Shown here in pieces: positions 18,222 through 25,055 of a stretch of DNA of 64,000 nucleotides. The position numbers and the translations under genes were made by a program. The notes beneath the pieces were generated by a model, which made no database searches, was not told the origin of the DNA, and was given only the letters and a program-made list of their open reading frames with translations. This stretch comes from CAUZWH01 sp965224275. GTDB lineage: Bacteria > Pseudomonadota > Alphaproteobacteria > SHVV01. Where the stretch lies: positions 186,001 to 250,000 of the forward strand of contig CBDCYR010000009.1 of NCBI GenBank assembly GCA_965224275.1, in the 5' to 3' direction. Positions within the stretch are counted from its first letter, which is position 1. Each line of letters starts with the position of its first letter.

Positions 18222-18800
18222 TTACTGGAAGAGAGCCAGAATGCTCTGTGGACCGGCATTGGCGATTGCCAAAGCTTGGACACCGAGCTGCTGCTTGATT
18301 TGCAACGCTTGCAAGGCAGCGCTTTCCTCGGCCAGATCGGCGTCGACCAGATTGCCCACACCCTCTTTCAGGATATCGACCAATTGCTGGGTGAACTCCG
18401 ACTGAATCTCAATCCGCTTCGATGAAGACCCAAGTGCTGCGAGTTTGTCAGCAACCAGGTTGATCGCCGTGTTTATTTGGGTCAGAGCGTTCGATGCACC
18501 TGCGCTCGTATTCAACACAGCGGTGCTGATGCCGAGGGCGTTGGTATCCATCGCCTGTGCACTCACCGTTATCGTGCTGCCGTCCACCGTACTGAGCACC
18601 GTGAGCGTCGAAGCGCCCGATGTGATCAGGTTGGTGTTGTTGAACTCCGCACTGGCGACGATCGTCACGAGCTGATCGCGTAGTGCTGTGAAGTCGTTAT
18701 TGAGCGCAGTTCGCGACGCCGAATCCAATCCCGCCTGGTTCGCCTGAACCACCTTGGCCTTCATATCTGTGAGAAGGTCGGCAATCGACTTGCCCGCCGA
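18222..18800 (-). pseudogene. Flagellin, C-terminal piece (after IS110 insertion)
   Basis: About 192 codons of flagellin: AGKSIADLLTDMKAKVVQANQ, then LDSASRTALNNDFTALRDQL, a short variable centre, and the conserved C-terminal helix ending QALAIANAGPQSILALFQ. Joined to the pieces at 20161-20279 and 21729-21855 it gives a flagellin of about 270 residues, normal for a short alphaproteobacterial flagellin. The IS110-family element lies directly upstream, so this piece has lost its promoter and the N-terminal D0/D1 half needed for filament assembly. Confidence 0.93.
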
Positions 18801-18817
18801 GGACGCTCTCATGTTTG

Positions 18818-19873
18818 TCAAGCACTCGATGGGGCCGTGAGGACGCGGTAGATCTCGCGGGCCACGTAACGCTTCAGGCAGCGCATGATCTCGCGTTTGG
18901 ACAGCCCCTCCAGGGTCCTGCGAGCGACATAGGCTCGGGTCCGCTCGTCGGTTCGCATTCGGCACACGACGACCATGTGCAGGGCGGAGTTGGCTTGGCG
19001 GTTGCCTCCGCGGTTGAGACGGTGGCGTTGCGTCTTCCCACTCGATGCGGGGATCGGGCAGACGCCGCACATCATGGCGAAGCTCGCCTCGGAGCGGAGC
19101 CGATCCGGGTTATCCCCAACGGCGACCATTACTGCGCCTGCGTTTTCGGTGCCCACGCCTTCGAGCTCGAGCAGACTGGGGGCGAGCTCCTCGACCAAGG
19201 GGACGATGAACCGGTCGAGTTCAGCGATCTCGTCGTTGATGTCGAGGATTCTGCGGGCGAGGGACTTCAGGGAGAGCTTGGTCGCGACCACCGGGTCTCG
19301 ATAGCCGACCGTGTCCGGCCTCCAGGCCGCACAGGTACGCAGGCGCTGCATGCGGGTGAGGTTGCGGACCTGGTCACGCACTTCCTCCGGTGCGGCAACG
19401 ATGGTGTTGTAGAGTTGTTGCAGGGCCGCGCGGCGGCACTTGATTGCCGTCTTTCGCGTTGTTCGCAGCACCCGCAGGGCTTCCACGCTGCCGGAACGGT
19501 CTTTGGCCACCTGGACCCGGCGTCTTGTGCGCGCCGCCTCGGCCGCGGAGATCGCATCCAGGGCATCGTCCTTGCCCTTGGCTCTTCGGCTGGCTGGGTC
19601 CGGCCCGGTCACCTCGAGCACGGGGATACCCGAGAGTGCCAGGTGCCGGGTGATGCCGGCTCCGTAGGTACCGGTGGATTCCACTCCTACACGAAGCAGC
19701 TCGCCATGAGAGCGGAACCAGCGAAGCATCGCCCGGTAGCCGGCTCGGGTGGTGGAGAACGATTCGGTACCAAGCACCGTTCCGTCGTGGCTCACGACGG
19801 CGGCGGTGTGCAGGTCCTGGTGGGTGTCGACGCCACCGATGATCTGGATGTTGTCGGCTGTTGTAGTCGCCAT
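18818..19873 (-). CDS. IS110-family recombinase (transposase)
   Basis: A 351-residue DEDD recombinase. I chose the ATG at 19873 (MATTTADNIQIIGGVDTHQD). The N-terminal RuvC-like domain shows GVDTHQDLHTAAV, VGVESTGTYGAGITRHL and KGKDDALDAISAAEAAR, giving the acidic residues. The C-terminal transposase_20 domain with the catalytic serine region is ELEGVGTENAGAVMVAVGD...MCGVCPIPASSGKT, followed by RHRLNRGGNRQANSALH. IS110 enzymes work with a structured bridge RNA encoded at one element end; the long upstream leader fits that. No frameshift is seen, so it is probably active. Confidence 0.95.
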   Translation of the reverse strand: MATTTADNIQIIGGVDTHQDLHTAAVVSHDGTVLGTESFSTTRAGYRAMLRWFRSHGELLRVGVESTGTYGAGITRHLALSGIPVLEVTGPDPASRRAKGKDDALDAISAAEAARTRRRVQVAKDRSGSVEALRVLRTTRKTAIKCRRAALQQLYNTIVAAPEEVRDQVRNLTRMQRLRTCAAWRPDTVGYRDPVVATKLSLKSLARRILDINDEIAELDRFIVPLVEELAPSLLELEGVGTENAGAVMVAVGDNPDRLRSEASFAMMCGVCPIPASSGKTQRHRLNRGGNRQANSALHMVVVCRMRTDERTRAYVARRTLEGLSKREIMRCLKRYVAREIYRVLTAPSSA

Positions 19874-20160
19874 GTCCGCCCCCTGGTCTATGATGGGTGG
19901 AGGGGTTGGCTCCGAACTCAGCCGATGTCGGACACGACAGTGACGGGGCGCCCAAGGCCGGGCTCTCATCAGGTCACGATGTCGGTCGAGGTCGGAACCT
20001 CAACCGGTTGCCCCCGGGTGGCCGACATGTCCGGGGAATGACATCTCGGTCGATCTGAGTGTGGGTCAAGCCACCCAAGGACGGCCGGCCCTATCAGTCT
20101 AGATGCGTCTATCGCTGTGCGGGTCAGGTCACTCCGAGGGAACCGGCCCGCAGATACTCA
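19874..20160 (-). ncRNA. Candidate bridge RNA region of the IS110 element
   Basis: This is the 287-bp non-coding end of the IS110 element, upstream of its recombinase, which is where the bispecific bridge RNA is encoded in IS110 relatives. It is rich in hairpins on the minus strand (GAGGT-TCCG-ACCTC; CCCCGG...CCGGGG; TGGGTGGCTTGACCCA). An 11-nt stretch, CTATCGCTGTG at 20109-20119 (plus strand), is identical to the host flagellin sequence at the insertion junction, 20161-20171. It begins about 42 nt inside the element end, roughly where a target-binding loop would fall. Exact RNA ends are not determined. Confidence 0.55.
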
Positions 20161-20279
20161 CTATCGCTGTGTTGACGATTGAATCGCCGGTTGCAAGAGC
20201 AACCTTGACCGCTTCGATGCCTTTGATGTCGCCACGCAAGCGTGTCGCAATGGCGAAATTGGAGGCATCGTCCTTGGGT
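20161..20279 (-). pseudogene. Flagellin, middle piece between two insertion sequences
   Basis: Read on the minus strand this 119-bp segment encodes PKDDASNFAIATRLRGDIKG then IEAVKVALATGDSIVNTAI, the conserved flagellin D1 helix. It directly continues the N-terminal piece (ending VNGPK) and precedes AGKSIADLL of the C-terminal piece. CCTTGGGT at 20272-20279 is one copy of the IS256 target duplication. The fragment has no start or stop of its own. Confidence 0.92.
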
Positions 20280-21728
20280 GATCGTGTCCCGCGGAGTGGT
20301 GTAAGAGCGTTGCGCTCTACGCTGCTCCCGGCGGGTAGGGCCGGGACGTTCAGGCTGCCACGGTGGGCAGCGTGATGGGGACATCATCGCTCAGCGGAGC
20401 GATGGATTCCAGCGTCATGTATCTCCTTGAGACGGCCCACTCGTCGTTCTGCTCGAGAAGGATGGCGCCGACGAGCCGTGTGATGGCGGCTTCGTTGGGA
20501 AAGATACCGACGACGTTGGTGCGACGCTTGACCTCGGCATGGAGCCGTTCGATCGGGTTTGTGGAGTGCAATTTCTGGCGGTGCTCCCTGGGGAAGCTCA
20601 TGTAGGCGAGGACGTCGTGCTCGGCTTCGTCCATGAGAACTGCCAGCTTGGGCACCTTGAGCCTGAGCTGGTCGGCGACCTGGCGCCACTGGACCTTCGC
20701 GCTGTCGGCGTCCTCCTGGGCGAAGGCGGTGGCGACGAAGGCGGAGACGACGCGCCGGCCCTGGCGGCCGGCATGGGCCAGCAGGTTGCGGGCGAAGTGC
20801 ACGCGGCAGCGCTGCCATGTGGCGCCGAGGATCCGGGTCGCGGCGGCCTTCAGGCCCTTGTGGTCGTCGGAGATCACCAGCTTCACGCCGCGCAGCCCGC
20901 GCCGGGCCAGCGAGCGCAGGAACTCGGTCCAGAAGGCCTCGGCCTCAGACGCGCCGATCGCCATGCCCAGGACCTCGCGGCGGCCCTGGTCGTTGACGGC
21001 CACAGCCACGGTCACCGCGACCGAGACGATGCGCCCGGCCTCGCGCACCTTTACATAGGTTGCGTCGAGCCACAGATAGGGCCAGTCGCCCTCCAGCGAT
21101 CGATCGAGGAAGCCGTTGACCTTATCGTCGATCTCGCCGCACAGCCTGGAGACCTGGCTCTTGGAGACGCCCGACATGCCCATGGCCTGCACCAGGTCGT
21201 CGACCGAGCGGGTCGACACGCCCTGGATGTAGGCCTCCTGGATCACCGCAGCCAGCGCCTTCTCGGCCATCCGCCGCGGCTCCAGGAAGCCCGGGAAGTA
21301 GCTCCCCTTCCTCAGCTTCGGGATCTTCAGCTCGACCGTGCCGGCCCGCGTCTCCCAGGACCGGTCGCGGTAGCCGTTGCGGTGGGTGATACGATCCGCC
21401 GAGCGCTCGCCGTGAGCGGCGCCGGTCAGGCCCTCGACCTCCAGTGCCATCAGCCGCTCGGCCGTGAAGCCGATCATCTCGCGAAGCAGATCGGCATCGG
21501 AGCTCTTCTCCAAAAGCGCGCGCAGGGTCATCATGTCCTGGGTCATCGTGGTTCTCCTTCGGGTCAGGTTGGTTTGCACTAGCCCAACCCTAAACCGGAA
21601 CCGCGATGGCCTCCGCTGTGGATAGCCGGCTTGCCTACGCCAGACTCTCGGCGGTCGCTACGGCAAGCCGCCTACCCACAGCTAACAGAGGCTCCAACAA
21701 CTCCTACACCACGTCCTGGGACACGACC
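20280..21728 (-). mobile_element. IS256-family insertion sequence (1449 bp) in flagellin
   Basis: Terminal inverted repeats begin GATCGTGTCCC (left) and, read inward from the right, GGTCGTGTCCC; similarity extends to GTGGTGTAAGAG/GTGGTGTAGGAG. The element is flanked by an exact 8-bp target duplication, CCTTGGGT, at 20272-20279 and 21729-21736. It carries one Mutator-type transposase. Removing it with one duplication copy restores the flagellin frame (VNGPKDDASN). Confidence 0.95.
20350..21546 (-). CDS. IS256-family (Mutator) transposase
   Basis: A 398-residue DDE transposase. The ATG at 21546 is preceded by AAGGAG. Family blocks are LMALEVEGLTGAAHGERS, RNGYRDRSWETRAGTVEL, the first catalytic Asp in YLWLDATYVKVREAG, the second in KLVISDDHKGLKAA, WQRCRVHFARNLL, and the distal LHSTNPIERLHAEVKRRT with the catalytic Glu. 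It is full length and unbroken, so the element may be mobile. It is clearly different in sequence from the other IS256-family transposase at 43.2-44.4 kb. Confidence 0.97.
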   Translation of the reverse strand: MTQDMMTLRALLEKSSDADLLREMIGFTAERLMALEVEGLTGAAHGERSADRITHRNGYRDRSWETRAGTVELKIPKLRKGSYFPGFLEPRRMAEKALAAVIQEAYIQGVSTRSVDDLVQAMGMSGVSKSQVSRLCGEIDDKVNGFLDRSLEGDWPYLWLDATYVKVREAGRIVSVAVTVAVAVNDQGRREVLGMAIGASEAEAFWTEFLRSLARRGLRGVKLVISDDHKGLKAAATRILGATWQRCRVHFARNLLAHAGRQGRRVVSAFVATAFAQEDADSAKVQWRQVADQLRLKVPKLAVLMDEAEHDVLAYMSFPREHRQKLHSTNPIERLHAEVKRRTNVVGIFPNEAAITRLVGAILLEQNDEWAVSRRYMTLESIAPLSDDVPITLPTVAA

Positions 21729-21855
21729 CCTTGGGTCCATTGACCCGCAGACCGGTCGTGATTCGGAGCTGGGTTTGCTCCAGCTGATTGGTCGTCTTAG
21801 TAAGCTGTTGGAGCGCGACAAACGCGCCAACATTGGTATTAATCGACAGTGTCAT
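21729..21855 (-). pseudogene. Flagellin, N-terminal piece with native start
   Basis: From the ATG at 21855, preceded by AAGGAG, the minus strand encodes 42 residues: MTLSINTNVGAFVALQQLTK, TTNQLEQTQLRITTGLRVNG, PK. This is the N-terminal D0 helix of flagellin. The frame then enters the IS256-family element and stops soon after. A sigma-54-type promoter lies about 70 bp upstream, so a short non-functional transcript may still be made. Confidence 0.93.
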
Positions 21856-21924
21856 GTCGGTGTCTCCTTATTCTAAGCAGCACCAGCGTTAACAAATGGG
21901 CGCTTTGCACCCGGCAAATTCGTT

Positions 21925-21939
21925 GCAATGGACATGCCG
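21925..21939 (-). promoter_or_regulatory. Putative sigma-54 promoter of flagellin
   Basis: On the minus strand CGGCATGTCCATTGC has the invariant GG-N10-GC spacing of a -24/-12 promoter (consensus TGGCACG-N4-TTGC; two mismatches). It lies about 70 bp upstream of the flagellin ATG, leaving a 5' leader of about 57 nt. Sigma-54 control of flagellin is common in Alphaproteobacteria. The activator site is not identified. Confidence 0.55.
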
Positions 21940-22155
21940 ACATTAGGAAAACGCCGAGACCGGCCTGTTTTCTCATAAGTCTTTGATAATGTGACGTTTT
22001 AGATAAAGCTTGGGTCGCCGAAAGCCCGCTATCCGGTAATTATTGCCGTTAGCCCGGCAAAAATTTCCTGGCGAAAAAGTGCCTAATTGAATGGCTCGAG
22101 GGATCACTTGTATTGGGTCATCTGCGAAAGTTCTTTCGGAAATTCCGTGTGATTT

Positions 22156-22169
22156 GTGACCGCGGTCAC
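22156..22169. promoter_or_regulatory. Perfect 14-bp palindrome GTGACCGCGGTCAC
   Basis: An uninterrupted self-complementary 14-mer in the 421-bp gene-free stretch 21856-22276. It may be an operator for a dimeric regulator. The rest of the stretch holds the flagellin promoter and a plus-strand terminator, and I see no protein gene in it. Confidence 0.4.
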
Positions 22170-22226
22170 TGACCCGATTGTGCGGTGTCGCTACATTGAC
22201 CCCACTCTGCGACTACGAACTCAAAC

Positions 22227-22258
22227 GGCCCGGAATTCGTTTTCCGGGCCATTTTTTT
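22227..22258 (+). terminator. Rho-independent terminator without an obvious gene
   Basis: The 9-bp stem GGCCCGGAA (22227-22235) and TTCCGGGCC (22242-22250) has a 6-nt loop and a T7 run at 22252-22258 on the plus strand. No plus-strand protein gene precedes it: the flanking genes both run on the minus strand. It may end a small RNA or read-through; on the minus strand no T-run follows the stem. Confidence 0.7.
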
Positions 22259-22276
22259 GCTTGATGTCGCTGCGGT

Positions 22277-23752
22277 TTAGACATCGCCACCGGTGATGAG
22301 GCGGGTGCTTCGCTTAAAGGTGAGATAGGCCCACATCCATTCGAGCGAAACGGCGAATCGGCTACGGGTGTCGGCGAGAAACATGACATGCACGGCGCCC
22401 CAGAACCACCAGGCCAGTGCGCCACCGAGCCGGAGCCAGCCGAAATCCGCCACCGCCGATTTGCGGCCAATGGTCGCGAGGCTGCCCGCGTGTTTATAGC
22501 GAAACGGTGGCGGCGGACTCTCACCCGTCACCCGACGCTGAATTAGATCAGCAACATAGGCGCCGGCTTGTTTGGCAGCGGGCGCCAGACCGGGAACGGG
22601 TTCTCCGTTCCAGCCGTTGGATGCCGCGGTGTCGCCGATGACGAAAACGCTCGCATATCCCGGCACTGACAGGTCAGCGCCGACATGAACGCGACCCGCA
22701 TTGTCCGCATCCACGCCGAGCCACTTTGCGGCCGGTGAGGCGATGACACCGGCGGCCCAAAACACGGTCCGCGCGTCGATGCGTTCGCCGCCGACAACCA
22801 CACCTTGGCCGTCAACGAGGTCGACGCGGCGGCCGGTGAGAACGTCAACCCCGAGATCGTCGAGGGTGCGCTGGGTCAGTTCCGATAGATATTCGGGAAA
22901 CGCCGGCAATACCCGCGACCCGCCCTGGACCAGCACGACCCGCGCGGTTGCCGGATCGATCTCGGTGAACTCCTTGCGCATCCCATCGCGTGCGAGTTCG
23001 GCGATGGCGCCGGCGAGCTCAACGCCAGTCGGACCGCCACCAACGATGACGAAAGTCAGCAGGCGTTTGCGCTCATGCGGATCGTCGGTGTTCTCTGCTT
23101 TTTCGAACGCCAACAGCAGGCGGCGGCGGATATCGGTGGCATCGTCGATCTTCTTAAGGCCGGGCGCGACCGCTTCCCACTCATCCTTGCCGTAGTAGCT
23201 GTGCCGCGCGCCGGTCGCGAGAACCAGGTAGTCATAGGGATAGGAACGATCACCCGCAACTACCTCACCTCGACTGTGATCGACGCCGGTAACCCTGTCG
23301 AGCGCGACCCGTACGTTGGGTTGGCCGGCAAACATGCCGCGAATCGGTGTCGCGATATCGCTTGGCGAGAGGGTTGCGGTTGCGACCTGGTACAGCAGTG
23401 GTTGAAATAAGTGATAGTTGCGTCGGTCGATGAGCGTAATGCGGCAGGGCACATGCCGCAGTGCACGGGCCGCTTCGATTCCGCCGAAACCGGCACCGAC
23501 GATAACCACGCGCGGGGTACCGTCCAGATCAAAGGCTGGTTTGTCATCTAGCTGAGGAAACCGAGCCCGCAGGGTGGCCGTTGCCAGGTAATCGAGGGAA
23601 AGCACGCCAGCGCCGCGCGTCGCAATCAAAGCGAGGATAACACCGGAGTATGCGAGGTCGACGAAGCCGGCGGTGTTCATTGCCACCGCCGTGGCAACAC
23701 CAGATATCAGAATAAGGCCGGTCCACTGCCGCGGCTCGGGTCGCCAAGCCAA
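22277..23752 (-). CDS. NDH-2-type FAD/NAD(P) oxidoreductase, probably fused to DoxX through a frameshift
   Basis: A type II NADH dehydrogenase-like flavoprotein of about 490 codons, which passes electrons from NAD(P)H to quinone at the membrane. It shows the FAD motif VVIVGAGFGGIEAARALRHV, YHLFQPLLYQVATATLSPSDIA (conserved NDH-2), the NAD motif VIVGGGPTGVELAGAIAELA, ATGARHSYYGKDEWE and the second FAD motif GYASVFVIGDTA. Its first 60 residues are hydrophobic and continue the DoxX sequence of the upstream gene out of frame; the only start in frame here is TTG at 23752, inside that gene. The best reading is one DoxX-NDH-2 fusion with a frameshift near 23740. It is the last gene of the bufferin-type operon. 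The stop is at 22277. Confidence 0.85.
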   Translation of the reverse strand: MAWRPEPRQWTGLILISGVATAVAMNTAGFVDLAYSGVILALIATRGAGVLSLDYLATATLRARFPQLDDKPAFDLDGTPRVVIVGAGFGGIEAARALRHVPCRITLIDRRNYHLFQPLLYQVATATLSPSDIATPIRGMFAGQPNVRVALDRVTGVDHSRGEVVAGDRSYPYDYLVLATGARHSYYGKDEWEAVAPGLKKIDDATDIRRRLLLAFEKAENTDDPHERKRLLTFVIVGGGPTGVELAGAIAELARDGMRKEFTEIDPATARVVLVQGGSRVLPAFPEYLSELTQRTLDDLGVDVLTGRRVDLVDGQGVVVGGERIDARTVFWAAGVIASPAAKWLGVDADNAGRVHVGADLSVPGYASVFVIGDTAASNGWNGEPVPGLAPAAKQAGAYVADLIQRRVTGESPPPPFRYKHAGSLATIGRKSAVADFGWLRLGGALAWWFWGAVHVMFLADTRSRFAVSLEWMWAYLTFKRSTRLITGGDV

Positions 23753-24497
23753 ACGCGATCAGCAACGGGATGATCGCCGTAAGAAGCACGGCGACCAGCG
23801 CCGGCGTGCTCGCCGGAATCAAATCATCGGAAAACAGGAAGTTGAGGGTCACTGGGCCGCCCTCGAGATCGCCAATTGCCCCCAAGCCGCCAATCACGAG
23901 TACCGCGGCAACCATGAGCCGTAGGGTGAGTTGAAAGCCCGGACCGGCGTAGCGCGTGAGGATGCTGTAGGCACCTGCAATGGCGCCGGCGCCCGGTAGC
24001 GCTGAGCCGGTAACGCCCCGTAACAACAGCCGGTCGAATGACAAGCTGCCGGCCCCCATAATCGCGAACCACCCGAGCAGCAGGACCCAGTAGACATGGG
24101 CGTTGAGTTGTACATAAACAAACTGGCTGATCACGGTTAGCGCAATCAGCGCGATTGCGGCCGGTCGCGTCATGAAACCGATCGCGAGCAGGACGGCACC
24201 GCCGATTTCGATGGCGACGCCAATTTGAGCGGCTGCGACCGGATCAAGCCAGCTAACCGGGTACTCATTTTCCGCGAGGAAGAGCGCAGTATCCCAGTTG
24301 GTCAACTTAATGAAACCGGACACGAAGAAAAGTTGCGCCAACCAAAACCGGGTTGCGAGGTCGAGGACCGGTCGCGCTGTTGCATCTAGGAATCGCGTGA
24401 CCCGTCTGGCGCGTACCAGCGACTCACCAATCGATGATGTGCGTATCTGTTTGGTGGTCCCAGGGGTGTGCGCCCCGAGCGCGATCGAATCGGTCAT
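23544..24497 (-). CDS. DoxX-family membrane protein, N-terminal half of a frameshifted DoxX-NDH-2 fusion
   Basis: From the ATG at 24497 (GGAGG upstream) the frame encodes a DoxX-type membrane protein: four helices in the first half, with WLAQLFFVSGFIKLTNWD, AVLLAIGFMTRPAAIALIAL and VYVQLNAHVYWVLLLGWFAI, then two to three more. Sequence makes sense to about residue 254 (LLIAFGLATR); after that the frame reads arginine-rich nonsense to 23544, while the next frame continues with a hydrophobic segment and NDH-2. DoxX proteins are poorly defined membrane redox partners. The junction at about 23740 is either a sequencing indel, a true mutation or a programmed shift. It follows the small doxX gene by 66 bp. 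Confidence 0.8.
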   Translation of the reverse strand: MTDSIALGAHTPGTTKQIRTSSIGESLVRARRVTRFLDATARPVLDLATRFWLAQLFFVSGFIKLTNWDTALFLAENEYPVSWLDPVAAAQIGVAIEIGGAVLLAIGFMTRPAAIALIALTVISQFVYVQLNAHVYWVLLLGWFAIMGAGSLSFDRLLLRGVTGSALPGAGAIAGAYSILTRYAGPGFQLTLRLMVAAVLVIGGLGAIGDLEGGPVTLNFLFSDDLIPASTPALVAVLLTAIIPLLIAFGLATRAAAVDRPYSDIWCCHGGGNEHRRLRRPRILRCYPRFDCDARRWRAFPRLPGNGHPAGSVSSAR

Positions 24498-24518
24498 GGC
24501 ATCCTCCGTGGGTGTGGT

Positions 24519-24551
24519 CGGGTTCAGGAGAGTTGCGCTCTCCTGAACCCG
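24519..24551. promoter_or_regulatory. Perfect 14-bp intercistronic hairpin
   Basis: CGGGTTCAGGAGAG (24519-24532) and CTCTCCTGAACCCG (24538-24551) are exact reverse complements with a TTGCG loop. The hairpin fills the 66-bp gap between doxX and the DoxX-NDH-2 gene. No T-run follows on the minus strand, so it is more likely an mRNA-processing/stability element or partial attenuator than a simple terminator. Confidence 0.65.
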
Positions 24552-24563
24552 AAGCCGATACGG

Positions 24564-25055
24564 CTAGCTCTGTTTGGTGAAGTGCCGGCCGATTAAGTGG
24601 TCGAGCGATAGCTTGCCGCCGCCGCGTAGTACGATCGTGGCGAGCAGGATCATCCAGTAGAAATGGGTGACGTGGCTGTAAGCCGCGTTGTCGGCGCCGA
24701 GGACGAACTGAATAACCATCGCCATTGCCAACAACGGCAGGGCGGCGAAACGGGTGGCGAAGCCGACGATCAAGAACACCGGCATGAGAAGCTCGAAACC
24801 GGTGGCAAAGACCGCGGTCCATGCCGTCGGCAACAGCGGAACGGCGTATTCGAAATCGAACAAGAACAGGGTGTTCTCCCAATCGGCGATCTTGGTCAGA
24901 CCCGAGCTGAAAAACACCTCGGCCATCCAGGCGCGAACGCCAAAGTCGAGCAGGGGAACCAAATTTCGGTCGATAAAACCAACGGCGGCGGAATAAACAC
25001 TGCGGAACCGGTTCAAGATGCCGATTTCGTCGAGAACGAGTTGTACGGTGGTCAT
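24564..25055 (-). CDS. DoxX-family membrane protein of the bufferin operon
   Basis: A 163-residue four-helix DoxX protein: VRAWMAEVFFSSGLTKIADWENTLFLFDFEYAVPLLP, AVFATGFELLMPVFLIVGFATR, ALPLLAMAMVIQFVLG and HFYWMILLATIVLRGGGKLSLDHLIG (given in parts). DoxX genes usually close DUF692-type bufferin operons (the fourth gene), where a redox role in precursor maturation or export is suspected but unproven. Its start overlaps the stop of the DUF2063 gene by 4 bp (ATGA type), so the two are translationally coupled. It is related to the N-terminal half of the next gene. Confidence 0.88.
   Translation of the reverse strand: MTTVQLVLDEIGILNRFRSVYSAAVGFIDRNLVPLLDFGVRAWMAEVFFSSGLTKIADWENTLFLFDFEYAVPLLPTAWTAVFATGFELLMPVFLIVGFATRFAALPLLAMAMVIQFVLGADNAAYSHVTHFYWMILLATIVLRGGGKLSLDHLIGRHFTKQS

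Larger units (their letters stand above)
18801..20160 (-). mobile_element. IS110-family insertion sequence in flagellin
   Basis: About 1.36 kb inserted between flagellin codons for VNTAI and AGKSIADLL. It holds one DEDD-type recombinase and about 290 bp of non-coding sequence upstream of it. There are no long terminal inverted repeats or target duplication, as is usual for IS110. The outer edges are uncertain by a few bases: the right edge is next to 20161, the left edge lies between 18793 and 18817. The recombinase resembles actinobacterial copies, so recent horizontal arrival is plausible. Confidence 0.85.

Noticed and set aside
18815..20041. Long plus-strand open reading frame opposite the IS110 recombinase
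   Set aside because: It is the antisense of a clearly conserved DEDD recombinase in GC-rich DNA; the translated sequence shows no family features.
20539..21582. Long plus-strand reading frame opposite the IS256-family transposase
   Set aside because: It mirrors the transposase gene and is rich in His/Gly/Asp typical of antisense frames; it has no domain or ribosome-binding site.
22201..22260. CRISPR-like or phage attachment site near the terminator hairpin
   Set aside because: There is no repeat array, integrase or tRNA next to it; a simple terminator explains the structure.
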